IMG/VR virus record: IMGVR_UViG_3300022747_000020
Span: 1-55,442 of that record
DNA length: 55,442 bases
Origin: a virus
Direction: 5' to 3' (one strand)
Both the position numbers and the translations under genes were made by a program. Shown in pieces: positions 7,709 to 20,500 of this stretch (positions are counted from its first letter, which is position 1; every line of letters starts with the position of its first letter). The notes beneath the pieces are model-generated. The model was not told the origin of the DNA and did not search any database. It saw nothing but the letters and a program-made list of their open reading frames with translations.

Positions 7709-9190
7709 TTATCCCCAGGTTATACGTATAAACCCAGATGTTCCGCTTGTACCTGCTGTACCATATTCGCCGTCTTCGCTGTAGCTGCCGCCTGTACCGC
7801 CACTGGCATAGCCCTCAACTGCTGCGCCGCCTGCACCACCACTTTGATTCCAGCCGTCCCGGTCATCGTTTACATAAGTGCCGTTTGTTCCGGGGTTAGT
7901 GCCAGTACCGCCTGTTCCGCTACCAATTCCACCACCGCCGCCGCCCGGAGCAGTCGTAGTACCAAATGATGTAGATTCTCCCGAATTACCCCCGGATCCG
8001 ACGCCGCCACCGTTGCCTCCGCGCCCTACATAGTATCTTATAGTCTGACCCGGAGTAACATTTACTGTTGTATTAACCAAGTTGCCGCTGCCGCCGCCGC
8101 TGCCGGTCCATACTGGTTCTTCGTTGTCTTGACATCCTGCGCCACCACCACCACCACTGATCATGTGAAGATTCACTGAGTAGATACCCGGAGGTACAAC
8201 AAACGTATAAGATTGACCGGGAGTTGATCTTTCAACCAGGCCACTAGACGGATATACCTTTTTCCACTGACCGTCGACATTTCTATAGATGTTGCTTATA
8301 TTTTTCCAGTCGGGTCCAACTTTTACTTTACCCTCAATTAGCTGTTGCCAATCTACTTGTGCTGGCACTGCTGGCCCTAGCCCAACTAACCTACCTGATG
8401 TGTTAAACGTATGTGTTATGTACCTAACTTCTTGACCATAAAAATCAATAAAGGTTTCGCCATATGTAACTGTCCCGCCCTGAAAGTATGGTTTTCCAGT
8501 AACCGATAGATATTTGAATTCTGTAATCCCGTTGGGCCCAGAAGCGTAATTCATCGACGAGCTGGTAGAATTTGCAAATCCAGATGGGATTAAACTTTGA
8601 CCTGTTCCGCCAGAGTATGCTCCACTATCTCCGCCCCTAAGCGGGCCCGCAGCGCCGCCATATGGGTAGCCGCCTCCGCCTCCGCCTCCGCCTCCGCCGT
8701 CGCCCCCTTTATCGGGTCCTTGGCCGCCAACTGGAGTATCAGTATATCCACCCGAGGTAGCTACGCCCGGTGGACCGTTGCCACCGCCACCGCCACCGCC
8801 GCCGCCAGCAGCAACAATAAATAATTCGCCGTTATATTTTATCGAAGTAGCTGCGCCACCGGCGCCGCCCGAACCACTTGTGCCAGCAGGGCCAGAACGG
8901 CCGCCGCGACCGCCATTGAATCCATTTGAACTTGTACCTGCATATCCGCCACGGACGCCACTGCCACCGTAACCTTGTTCTCCACCGAGTCCAATGTCAA
9001 TAACAAGAGACTCGTTCAGGTTTACAGTTAATGTACCTGTAACAGTTGCTCCCGGATATCCCGGATAACCAGCAGCAGAGTCGTTACCACCTTTACCACC
9101 GCCGCCACCTTTGACAGTTATGTCTAGGTCTGCATAAATGTGTTGGCGTGTTGTGGAAGACTTTACATACAGTCCGCGATTATATGTCAT
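7709..9190 (-). CDS. Glycine-rich tail adhesin, 493 aa
   Basis: Two glycine-rich regions (about residues 25-210 and 340-480) contain runs such as GGGGGGGGGNGPPG and GGDGGGGGGGGGGGYPYGG. They are separated by an ordinary segment with VDWQQLIEGKVKVGPDWKN and NVDGQWKKVYP. The second half follows the known glycine-rich fibre pattern: TFVVPPGIYSVNLHMISGGGGG, then VTPGQTIRYYVGRGGNGG. Polyglycine-rich sandwiches of this kind form receptor-binding tips in some T4-like phages (the S16 gp38 type). It sits between two fibre genes, so a receptor-binding tip is a reasonable inference. Confidence 0.65.
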   Translation of the reverse strand: MTYNRGLYVKSSTTRQHIYADLDITVKGGGGGKGGNDSAAGYPGYPGATVTGTLTVNLNESLVIDIGLGGEQGYGGSGVRGGYAGTSSNGFNGGRGGRSGPAGTSGSGGAGGAATSIKYNGELFIVAAGGGGGGGGGNGPPGVATSGGYTDTPVGGQGPDKGGDGGGGGGGGGGYPYGGAAGPLRGGDSGAYSGGTGQSLIPSGFANSTSSSMNYASGPNGITEFKYLSVTGKPYFQGGTVTYGETFIDFYGQEVRYITHTFNTSGRLVGLGPAVPAQVDWQQLIEGKVKVGPDWKNISNIYRNVDGQWKKVYPSSGLVERSTPGQSYTFVVPPGIYSVNLHMISGGGGGAGCQDNEEPVWTGSGGGSGNLVNTTVNVTPGQTIRYYVGRGGNGGGVGSGGNSGESTSFGTTTAPGGGGGGIGSGTGGTGTNPGTNGTYVNDDRDGWNQSGGAGGAAVEGYASGGTGGSYSEDGEYGTAGTSGTSGFIRITWG

Positions 9191-9193
9191 TGA

Positions 9194-10798
9194 TTATCCA
9201 ATCTGGAACCAGAAGTCGCCGTTGTTACCCGCTGCACCGTTGGTACTAGAAATAACACCAGATGTATCACCGGGACCTGTTGTTGCCACAGTGTAGTTAA
9301 ACTGCTTTGCTGCAATAGATGTATTCACAAAAGCTGTAGTAGCAATCATTGTACTGCTGTTACCTGCTGTAGGAGTAGGCGCCATTGGTACACCAGTTAA
9401 TACTGGACTTGCTAGGTTTGCTTTCAGCGCAAGACCGTTTGCTAAGTTTACTGCGGTTGTATCTGATAACTGACTTATTCTTGACGAGTAATCTGTTGTT
9501 ATTACTGCCGCAGCATTTGATACAAAACTTGTTGTTGCAATTTGTGTACTATTTGCTCCAGTCACTGGATCCGGTGCACTTGCAATTCCTGTTAAGGTTG
9601 GATTGTTAATCGGAGCCAATAACACAACAGCGTTGTTTAAATTGGTAATACTTTGTGATTGTGCTACTGCATTGGCTGTTGCTGCTGCAAACTGGGAATT
9701 TACTTGTCCGGTTAACGTAGAAATGTCAGTGTTAATAGATGACACCGCAAGATTTAAGTTTGCATTAGTAGACAGTGTAAGTGCACTAATGCTAGCACTA
9801 AGATCTTGGTTAACCTGTGTTACGTTTCCGTTGATTTGACTAATTTGAGTCTCAACAATATTGGTCAAGGTACTGTTAACTAAATCAACATAGCCTTTAT
9901 TAGCAATGCCCATCTCTTTAGTGGGGGAGCCAGTTACATAAGACAACCCAGTTGAGCCATCAACTTGCACTGCACGAACGTTACCGCTAGCTCCGTTGAC
10001 ATACAATTCAATGTTACCATTGAAGTTCTTGTTTTGTATGTTTAAAGACTTGTTACCAAAGTAAATATTTGCATCAGTAAAAGATGCGGTACCAGTAATA
10101 GCAACGTCTTTGGTAAATGTAGTATTAGCGTCAACTCGAGCAAATACGTTGGCAAATAGGCCGCCTACGCTTACGCTGTTAGTTGCTGTACCATTTATCA
10201 TAGTACCGTTGATTAAATTTATACCTGGATTTATAGTTGTAAATCCAGTAACTGGACTTAATGGAGTAAACGCAGAAGTATACCCACTAGTGATAGATAC
10301 TACATTACCACCACTGTAGGTTACTAATACTACTCTACTATCTGAGTTGGAGTCCAATATAGTTTCAACTACAGGGCCCGATGTGCCTTGACCAGTAGAA
10401 TATACTGGACCAATTAATTGCCAGCCAGTGCCAGTCCAAACTTTTAATTGACTGTTAACAGTGTCCCACCATTGGTCTCCTGTTTTTTTAATAGTAGGTG
10501 CAACATTAGCAACTGTTTGTTCGCTAACTGGAATAAAGTTAACACCGTTGTAAACATTTAATCTTTGATTACCTGTGTCCCACCATAATGTGCCTGCAAT
10601 AGGAGCAAAGCCCACACTTTGTCCTGGAGGAATATTATCTGCAAAATTCTCTAATAGACGAAGAAAGTTTTCGTTTTGAATTTCGCCGTAACTAACATAA
10701 TTGCGACCAATTAATGTTAATCCAGTTTCAGTATTAGTTGTTCCGTCAAATAATTCTACTAGAACATCACCGTTAGTTTTGTTAATAATATAACTCAT
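9194..10798 (-). CDS. Tail-fibre protein with shared N-terminal module, 534 aa
   Basis: Residues 1 to about 95 are the third copy of the fibre N-terminal module (YVSYGEIQNENFLRLLENFAD, GTLWWDT). A second WWDT-type unit (GDQWWDTVNSQLKVWTGTGW) follows near residue 107. Residues about 305-400 (NSTLTNIVETQISQINGN and following) look like an alpha-helical coiled coil. Two later repeats, TGIASAPDPVTGANSTQIAT and TGVPMAPTPTAGNSSTMIAT, match common phage fibre repeats. No collar or peptidase domain is visible. It lies 3 bases upstream of the glycine-rich adhesin, which may be its tip. Confidence 0.7.
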   Translation of the reverse strand: MSYIINKTNGDVLVELFDGTTNTETGLTLIGRNYVSYGEIQNENFLRLLENFADNIPPGQSVGFAPIAGTLWWDTGNQRLNVYNGVNFIPVSEQTVANVAPTIKKTGDQWWDTVNSQLKVWTGTGWQLIGPVYSTGQGTSGPVVETILDSNSDSRVVLVTYSGGNVVSITSGYTSAFTPLSPVTGFTTINPGINLINGTMINGTATNSVSVGGLFANVFARVDANTTFTKDVAITGTASFTDANIYFGNKSLNIQNKNFNGNIELYVNGASGNVRAVQVDGSTGLSYVTGSPTKEMGIANKGYVDLVNSTLTNIVETQISQINGNVTQVNQDLSASISALTLSTNANLNLAVSSINTDISTLTGQVNSQFAAATANAVAQSQSITNLNNAVVLLAPINNPTLTGIASAPDPVTGANSTQIATTSFVSNAAAVITTDYSSRISQLSDTTAVNLANGLALKANLASPVLTGVPMAPTPTAGNSSTMIATTAFVNTSIAAKQFNYTVATTGPGDTSGVISSTNGAAGNNGDFWFQIG

Positions 10799-10802
10799 TG
10801 CA

Positions 10803-11510
10803 TTATCCTATTGAACTTAGATTTGTCAATGTTTGAATACGCACTGTATAGTCAATTTGAATTAAACGGTTTAGAGCTTTTTGTACTGGGTGGAATACCA
10901 CGTGAGTTAATAATAGCCCAGTACTGGTTAGACCGACTGTGCCGTCTGTACTGTGACCACGTAGTCCTAGTTCATCAAATACATATTCTCCATCAAGGTT
11001 TTGACTGTTGTCAAATGCAGCTTGACCACTTGGCTCGCCGTAATCTAATAAGCAACTAACTAAGATGTCTGTGTACAATGCTCCAGGAATATGGGCAATG
11101 GTCATTTTGTTATTACTTGGATCCAAGTTGGCAATACTGGTATCATCAACAATTTTGCTATATGTGGGATTGTACAAATTGGTATTCTGTCCCACTGTGT
11201 TTGTTGGTAGATAGGTAATAATACCCGTTGGGTCTACGCTAGTTCCGCCATTGCCAAACACCATCTCATATATGAAATTTTGACCTTTATTAGCGATAGA
11301 ATTAGCTAGGGCTACACTAAAGTTTTCATAGTGAATGGCATTGGGCTTGTCGATAAAAACTTCGCCGGTTTCGGGGTTGAAGATTTTAATATGACCCCTT
11401 ACATATATTCCAGAGTGTTCGTCTGGTACTTTTTTCACTTGTTCCACTGTTTTTTCCTCTATTCTATCTGAATTTGTGTTTGACATATGAGATTTATCAG
11501 TATTTATCAT
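10803..11510 (-). CDS. Virion structural protein downstream of the giant protein, 235 aa
   Basis: After a polar N-terminus it reads GIYVRGHIKIFNPETGEVF, then AIHYENFSVALANSI and NFIYEMVFGNGGT, a beta-rich pattern I associate with structural proteins of marine T4-like phages. Its start codon overlaps the stop of the giant gene by four bases (ATGA), so the two are translationally coupled and their products may be partners. No enzymatic motif was found. A baseplate or fibre-connector role is inferred from position. Confidence 0.55.
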   Translation of the reverse strand: MINTDKSHMSNTNSDRIEEKTVEQVKKVPDEHSGIYVRGHIKIFNPETGEVFIDKPNAIHYENFSVALANSIANKGQNFIYEMVFGNGGTSVDPTGIITYLPTNTVGQNTNLYNPTYSKIVDDTSIANLDPSNNKMTIAHIPGALYTDILVSCLLDYGEPSGQAAFDNSQNLDGEYVFDELGLRGHSTDGTVGLTSTGLLLTHVVFHPVQKALNRLIQIDYTVRIQTLTNLSSIG

Positions 11511-14500
11511 GGCATATACCCTGGGCTATTAAGCAAGAAGTCTGATGCAAACGTATGACTGTTTATCAAACCATTACCTGTTGTTGCTGTGCCTACACCA
11601 ACATCGTACCAAATTTCCCCTGTAGCAATGTCTGTATTGGCAGCAAGAGTTACTTGACCTGCTGTGTTTACCATACCAATTGGGTTATAAGAAACTTTAT
11701 TGGCTATGGTTGTAACTCCGTTGACAATTAAGTTTCCTGTGTTCCAGGTAGTAGTTGGGCCTACTCCAACTACTGCAACAATATTGGCATTGTGCACAGT
11801 TTCCAACAAACGAACATTGGCACTAGATCCAACTTGGGTAATAAATTCCCCAATATTGGCGCTGATTGCATGTGTTGCAGTTAGTAGGTAACTTACGTTT
11901 CCAGTAACGGTGTAAGTTGCAGGGCTTGCACCAACATTTGATTTAGTAACAGTTGAGTTTGGCACAACTTGCTGACGACTTCCGTCTGTTGCAATGCTGC
12001 CCTGTGCTTGTACTAATGTCGGAGTACCATCTACACCACGACGTATTTGTGTAACTGAGTTAACGTCAATGATTTCTGCATTGGTTGCCACAACATTAAA
12101 TGTTGCACCATATACGTTGCCAGTTGTGACATAAGTATTTCCGCTATAAGAAATCAATGACCCCGTTGTAACAGTTAGGTTAGCAGTCCACGGAGTTACT
12201 GTGTCATGACTGTAATTTCTGTAGTAGGTAATCTTTTCGCCGTTTACAAACAGTACGCCGGGAATAGCCATATCAGGGTTGGCTTGTGGTAATACTGATG
12301 CATCAGTTAAGTGTACCACTGTATCTGTCAAGTGCAGAGTTTGACTTAATGTGGTTGTGTTGGCTGCTGCAATTCTATAGAAATGCCGACCTTGGTTTAA
12401 ATCGTCAAACAATCTAAATGCATAGTCGTTAACAGTCGGGCTAACATTAGAGAATACACTAATGTTTACACTGTCAAACATCTGGCCCGGTACTAATTCT
12501 TCTGGGGCGTGGCTTTCATACGTATCAACATATGCTCCGCCATCAATTAAGATGTCGCTAGGGTCAACTCCCAGTGCATCAGTAAAGCGACTTTGAATTA
12601 TGCTGTCTGTGTTGATACCAACCTTAGTCATCGAGTCTGCATATACTTGCTCAACGTTGGCAGATATATTTGCAAACGAACCACCGGCATCAAATACGTT
12701 GCCAGTTGTCAAGTACAAGTTACCACCGTATGTAATTAACTTGTCCGGGAACACTACAAGGTTAGCAGTCCAAAGCTCTGCGGTATTGCCATCAACGATT
12801 ACACCAGGATAACTAATACCATCAACATATAGACTTAGATCAACGTTGCCGTTAAACGCAGTAATTCTATCATTTGCAGAAGTAAAGTCTCCTGCACCGA
12901 TTTGAGTTACGTTAGCAATCGGGAACTCTACATTGGCATCAATTGTATAGTCGTTCTGATCTAATTTGTACAATATCTCGTCTAGACGTATGATTGTGTT
13001 TGCTGCAATAACTTGTCCTGCAACAACTTCATCCCATGGTTGGAATACATTTGATGTAGTATACGAAGTTCTATCAAACTTGATTTTTGTCTTAACGCTA
13101 CGAACAACGTTGTGTCCGGTATTGTTACCGTCAAAGATGTTACGTAGTACAGCTCTTGCTACTGCGCCTGTGCCAGTGCCATTGATAACAATAGTCGGAA
13201 TACTAGTGTATCCAGAACCTGGGTTAGTAATAACAATGCCAGATAGCTGACCATATGCATTTACTTCAGCATACCCTTCGGCTCCTTTACCATTGCCACC
13301 AACAAAAGAAATTTGCGGTGGTAACAAGTAACCTGTACCGGGACGCTCAATAATAGTATCTACTACCTTGTATGCATAATTGTTTGCCCACTGGCTATAT
13401 ACTCCAGTTTGTAACTTTGCTGCGTCTGACGACAATTCACCGCTTGGGCTTCTGTAAACATTTACGTTACTATCCCAGTATGGTGGCAAGTCAAAGTCTG
13501 TAATATCTCCATCAAATTGATCTTGACGTTCGTAGTCAACTACAAACTCGCGAATAATAGTTCTGTATGGTTTAACTTCGTTGATATAATCAACATAGAA
13601 GTTTTGGTTGTCAGAAATATATGCCGGGAACTGCTCCAACTTACGAATATGTTGTATAGCGTTAATAAAGCTGGTCTTAAATAACCAATCAACGTTACGC
13701 TGTTCTGTTAAGATATACTTGATAATTGTAAAGAAAATCTTGTTGTATTCACTTGCAATATCATCAGTAAATATCTCTTGCTTCATGGCCAACAACATCT
13801 GACGAGTTTCTTTTGCAGGTGGCATAACGTTGGACAATACTTGAATAGTACCCGATTCAATACCAACCAAGTTTAACTTCAAAGAACTATCAATGTGATA
13901 TACTAAGAATTTGCCATGTCCGTCATCTAACACCTTGATATATGTATTAGGTTGTAGTGTTAACTTACCAAACTCTAAGTTGTTTGCAACGGTCAAGTCC
14001 GGGGTTGAGGTTGGGTCATACGAACTATCAAACCAATCTGTGTAATACCAGTACAAACTGGTCTTGAAACTCTGTACTCGAGGTTCAGAGTTAAACGCAG
14101 TACCATTCCATGTGTAGATAGCCCACTTAGTAGAGTAGTTAACATCATCGAGTACAATTACTTTAGTACCAACTGATAACTTATTTGGATTAATGTAAGA
14201 TAATTCAATAAACGTATCAACTGATAAATCGTATTCGCCAGAATCTGCTGCCGGCACAGGTTCGCTACTGTTCATTAAAGTCAGTGGCTTTCTGATAACC
14301 GTTGGATACTCGGCCAAGAAGTTATTGATCAAGTAAATGACGTTGTACAATGCATCATCTTTACGCATGATCATTGTTTGCACAGGACGATTGCCGATGC
14401 CGTAACGTTGGCTTACTGGCAAGGATGGGTCTGGCACAGGATTTCCGTTTGCATCAATACCAGACAAACTGTCATTGAGCTTGTTGATCAATTGAGCAGG

Positions 14501-17500
14501 AATTGGATTAGTAGTGTTACCTTCTTGAACTAACGCATATTCACTATGAATTAGTTTCTGTTCGCCAATCTGTGTCCCTAGGTGCAATATTGAATTTTGA
14601 CCAGTTAATAACTGGTTCACATTGTACATAGCAATACTGTCATTACGAAGTACTGTTGCATAAGGAATACCTTGCTCAGCTGGGCTTTCAATTGCATTAG
14701 CAATGGCCACGACGCTGTTGCTCTTGCCAGCACGGGTATTAATAATATCTCTGTTTGATACCCAGAAATAGTACTTCAATTTGATATTGCCGCCTTGGTC
14801 AACATATCCAGAAGTACAATATGCGCTGTCGTCTGCGTGTAACGGAGTACCAGAACCAGTATACTGACTTGGAACAGTGGTGCTTTCTACCCACTCGTAT
14901 ACGTCAACACTGCTGCCCGGGAATGTTTGCCCCCAACGTGTGAGTCTATAGATCAATGCATCCTGTTCGTAATCAATGTAACGAATAGAATCCAAATTCC
15001 ACCAAATCTTACCAACTTGGTTTGCACCCCAATGCAAGTCAGGAGAAACAACGCCTGTACCTGCGTTGTACATTGCAGGATCAGCGATTACTTTAAAGTC
15101 AATGTCTTTATCAATTGTGCTTAACAACTTGCCTTTGGCTGGATCAATAAAGTCCAATGCTGCAAGAATGTTGTTGTCAGTCTTGTTATAGATAAATGTA
15201 CGACTAATAGTGTCAATATCAACTTTGGCCTGTTGCTGTCTTGTCAAAGTCCAACCCAACTTACCCAATAAGTTATTGTAAGTATAAGCTGAGCCAGCAG
15301 TAGCGTTAGATCCAGGTGCACCAGCAACAATCAATGTTCTTGATACATCAACTGATGAACCAAACAAGTCGCCTGCACTTAGTTGTGCTTCTAACTCGTG
15401 TGCAAATACATATTGACCAGCATTACCAACTTGGCTTTGATCAATTTGATTTTCAAATACGTAGGTTACGCCGCTGTCATAAATCTCATCAACAAACTTT
15501 GTAGTATCGCTGTCAATTATTGTAGCGAACTCATCAAAGTATGTGTGCTCATCAGTAGAGCTGCCTTGGCTACCAACGGCCAATACTGCGGCATCGCTGC
15601 TGACACTTACACTTACGCCAAAACGGCCTATGTCCATGGTAGGTTGTGTTAGTAACTGTGTGTAATTGTATGTGCTGCCATTCAATGCATAACGCTCAAG
15701 TGCACCATTGGCCTGCCCTGATTCGCTTGACCCAGGAATACCAATTAATAAGTTAGTACCTGTAGCATCAATGTCTAAGCTATAACCAAACAAGGCACTG
15801 TCATTCTTAGATTGACTAGAGATAGTGGCCTGTGCTGTTGCAAAAGTATTTCCGTTATAAACATACACGTTACCCGCCTTGGCAAATACGTTAGTGGCTT
15901 CGGGTGCAGATACAAATACCTTGGTACCATTGCTGTTTACTTTTACCACGCTACCAAACTTAGATGCCACTGGTCCGGTATGCTTTGATACCCATCCAAA
16001 TGTATCTGCTGTTTGTGTATAATATGCTTCTACAATGTTATTAGTTGCATCGCCGATGTACAGGTGCTTTAAGTCAGAGCTCAAGCTAATGCTGTTAATT
16101 GCTGTAACGTTGGCACTCTTGATAGTTTGTAGTTTAGTTACTGTAGCGTTAGCCCAGTGTCTATAAACGTGAACGTTGGCATCTGTGGTACTACCAACAA
16201 TCAATAAGTTACCTTGTGACTCGACCACGCTACCAAAGTTTGCAATAGCATTTGACACGGTTACATTGGCATGCAATGTACCTGCTACGTTGGCAAATAC
16301 CTGAACACTCTTGTTGCCAGGGTTACCAACATAAACGTAATTATTGTTGCTGCTGATTTTTACGCTGGTACCAAATTTATCATTGCCTTGTGCAACGTTA
16401 GCAGTCAAGTGAGTTAAGCCAGTTTCTGGCCACGGAGTTGTGTAAGTGTAAACACCCCAACCGTCAGTTGTTGCACTGTCGACCCATACACGATCGTTTT
16501 CTATCCAACCGTGTTTAGGTATTGTGTTAACTGCTAGATCTGTGATAGAATTGATCTTTGCAGATACCAATGAATACACAATACCATTGCCAGACAAGCT
16601 AAGTCCTCTAAGTAATCTCTTAAGAGCAACTTCGTTTTTAATTTCAATTGTAACAGTCAACAAGTTAGGAACCGACAATACTTTGTAAACACCATCAAAG
16701 TCTGGGTCAAAGTATTTTAGAACCAGTGCATCGTTTTCAACAAACGGATGGTGGTCATTGAACTGCAACTGAGCAAATGTGTCTAGTGTGTAAGTTACTG
16801 CAACTGCATTAATGTCAGTTTCGTTAACTCGTAAAATATCCCACTGACCGGTGCCGTCCTTGGCAACCCATACTTTGTCACCGGAGCCTAGTTTAGTCAA
16901 AGGATCAGTAAACTTGTTGATATCAAATACTGAATAGTCAACATCTTCTGCGTTCATATATCCAACGCTAGGCAAATCAGTCATGTATGCATGATTCGCT
17001 CTGTTACCATAGATGTTGGTACTGACATTAGATACGTTGCTTGCGTTATATACATTAGACGCAGTTGAAAGGTTAACAATAATGTTACCTGTGCTGTATT
17101 CGTTGTCAGTGAAAGTAAATGCAACTGGATTAGAATTAAAGGTGCTTTGGTCCAATACAAATTCAGTAAATGTATTGCTGTTTACGCCGCCATATAAACC
17201 AACTCTAAATGCCCACTCTTCATGTATATTGATATTACCAGTAACGTTGTTAAAGTTGGCTTTGGTCAATGCGGTGATTGAATTCAAGCTGCCCTTTTCT
17301 TTAATATATCCTTGATATAACTTGGTCTGAGTTGGAATACTGATACCGAGATCAGTTAGATACGGTCTCGGTCTAAAGCCAATTAAACCTGCACTAAAGT
17401 TTTGTAATGTTTCGTCAACAGGCGGTTTGTCAATATCGTAGATGTTTTCAAACTTCTGGGCGTTGTGTCCAAGGCTAGGTAACAAGCCAGTCTTGATATC

Positions 17501-20500
17501 AGACTTGTTAATCTTGGTCCATAGTGTTGGATCAAACTTTAATAAAGCAGGCATATCCTTTGTGGCAGTGTAATAATAACTGTTGTAGGTTACTAAATCA
17601 CCAATCTTATAATCCTTACCTTGTGTCCATTCTGGAATGTTAGGATCATTGTACATATATCCAGGTGCGCTTAATGCGCCGGTCCAGATACCAGTCTTAA
17701 CGCCATTTAGTTTCAAACGATTTTGTCTTGTACCCAAAGTCGGAATATAGAAGATGTCTCCAAATTCACTAATGTTGTCAAATACCAATACGTGTTCAAA
17801 CTGGATTAAATCAAATCTAGCGAAACAGATACCTGTTCCGTCTAGTGTTGAGATATAGAAATTATTTCCCACAACTGGCTCATCAGTTCTAATGATGTTG
17901 AAGTTGCTGGTCTTGATAGGCAAGAAGTTCTGATCTAATATTTTGCTGCCATTTGTTAGATTACTGATTTCACCAACAATGCTGCCCTGTGTAGACAAGT
18001 TCAATTTACTTGAAATAGGGTTTAATACGATGATACTATTTGCGCTCCAACCTTGTTGGCTCCAGTATAGTAATTCGTTAACACTTAATGTCCAATTTCT
18101 TTCTGTTTGCAAGTCTGTGTCAAATTGTGTAAACACAAACCCTTGCTTGGTTAAGAAACGCTCGTAGCTTATTAAGAAGTCTGCTACCTGTTGGATACTA
18201 GTGAACTCAGTACCATAAGGAATTAACACTGGGTCCGCGGATGCAGAACTGTAAATCTTAGCAGATGCAGAATTAATAGTGGCAGTTTGGAAATTAGCAT
18301 CAATAACGCTTGGGTATATTGTAAAGAACGGCTTAGAAGTATCGTAACCGGTTACTGAATATCCCGACAATGTCTTTTCAACAATAACTGCACTGTATGT
18401 AACTGTGTTAACAGGTACAGATGAATCTAAGTATAGAGTATAATTAGCATCAGGAACAACAACACTGGCATTGGTTGATCCTGGTGTAGTTTGTTCTGCG
18501 TATACAGTAATTAAATTCTTATCAGTAAAACCGCCAACTTTACATGTCAATTGTACTGACATGTTTTTTAAGAATGTGTTAACTTTATCAACCGCAGCAA
18601 CGCCTTGATTGGTAAGACTATCAACAATCCAGTTTATATATCCACTTGAACGTAAAACTGTTCCAGGCACTGAACTACTATCGCCGTTGACCACAATGGT
18701 ATCGGGGCTGAGTTTCTTATTATCAATTGTTGAGAAATGACCAGTCTGCGGATTCTTAAAGAATTTATGTATGTCTAGCTGTGTACCAAAATATTTGGCA
18801 GGCTTAGACAATGCAATGGCCAATTGGATAGCATATGGATAGTCGCCGCTGCGGCGCCATGCAATTTCAACTGGACCATGTTCACCGGGGCTCCATGGCT
18901 TTCCGGCTTGTTGTGGGTTAGCTGACTTAACCAACGAGACATCAGTAGGTGATATCAAGTTACCAGCGTTGTCAACTGGGATAAACGATGTTAGTCCCGG
19001 ACGAGCAAATCTAGTATCGTAATAAGGTGCACCATCGTTCCAGATGTATCCACTTTCTAAATCTTCCCATAATACAGCGTTGCCGCTGGTATACGGACCT
19101 GCGCCGTAACGACCATCCCACCAACTTGGCTTAGAGCTAATGCCCAACATGGCCCATGGTGTAATATTCGGAGTATCGGTGTCATACCAATATTCATATA
19201 TTGCACGCCACGAACCTTGCAAATATGACCCATCAACTACATCCGTAAACTTGGCGTAATTCCATGTCCATGAGTTGTTTGGATCATATACTGTGTTAGA
19301 AGTATAATCTAAATTATTTTGCCCAGTCCATTCAGAGAATGACTGACTAAGAATAGTTTCAAACTCAAGATCTGAGTAATCAGTTTTTCTAAATCGACCA
19401 GGGATTACATCGTACAAGTCAATAAAGTTGTTTGCATAGTCTACTTTGATGTTGTTATAGATACGCTTTTCTAATTCTAGAATGTACTGATCTCTAAAAT
19501 CGCCAAAGGCAGGGGTAATACTACCATCGTGTCCACGTATTACGCTAATAGGTGTTTGGTATGTATTATCAACAAAAATCTCTGGCTTGAACTTTGGATA
19601 CAATCCAAGTTTAGTAGGAGTTTCTGGCACATAGTTGCCGTCTGTGTTAAAGTAGTCACGAATGTAAATTACATCGCCAAAGTTAAATGTAACGTTAAAA
19701 GTAACAGATGGACTAATGGTGCTGAATACATAATCAGTGCCTTCAATTAATTGAACTCCATTTAGATAAATCAATATTGATCTATTACTCAACTCATGGT
19801 TGTTGAAAATAGAGCTGATTTCGTATGTAGTTTGTCTAACGTTTAGTACATCATATGTTACAGATGTAAAGTTTCCGCCCTGCGGTACCATATCACTATA
19901 GTACCAAGGGAAACTGCTGTTCTTGACTGCATTAATAGTTTGAAGAATCGTGTCAACACCCGACACCGGATCTTTGTAGTTCAAGTTAGTTAAGCTGCTG
20001 CATAGTCCCAGAAACTTGTTCTTAAACTTGGTGTATTCTTTCTTGGCCAACGATAGACCGTTGATAAAGTTAATGTCAGGATTATTCATAAACCCAACAG
20101 CATATATCAATGGTGAGCTGTGTTGCATTAACGTACCAGTATGATCTCTTACATACAAGTCTTGCACCGGAATAGTACCGCTAGATACTACACTGGTATT
20201 TTCTAATAGCTTGTCGTAGTGACTACGAATTTGGCCAAGCGTAACTGAACTAAAGTTTCCATTCAGTGGATTGTATTCAAGGTTACGTGGAATTTCGTAG
20301 AAGCTTTCTGCACTGGCCTGATCACTAAAGATCAATACATCAATCTTGTCTCCAACTGCGGGTAGAGTTTCTAAAACAATAACATCATAGATACCAACTT
20401 TAATAAAGTTGTAGTCAGTCTTGGGAGTTAACAATGCATTGTTTAAATAAACTTTTGTATGTGGTACCGTTGTTTGTGCCGCAGGTAATATATCAACTTG

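Noticed and set aside
8640-8830. CGCC-rich tandem repeat as a regulatory or CRISPR-like array
   Set aside because: It is simply codon repetition for polyglycine in the adhesin gene; there are no spaced identical repeats.
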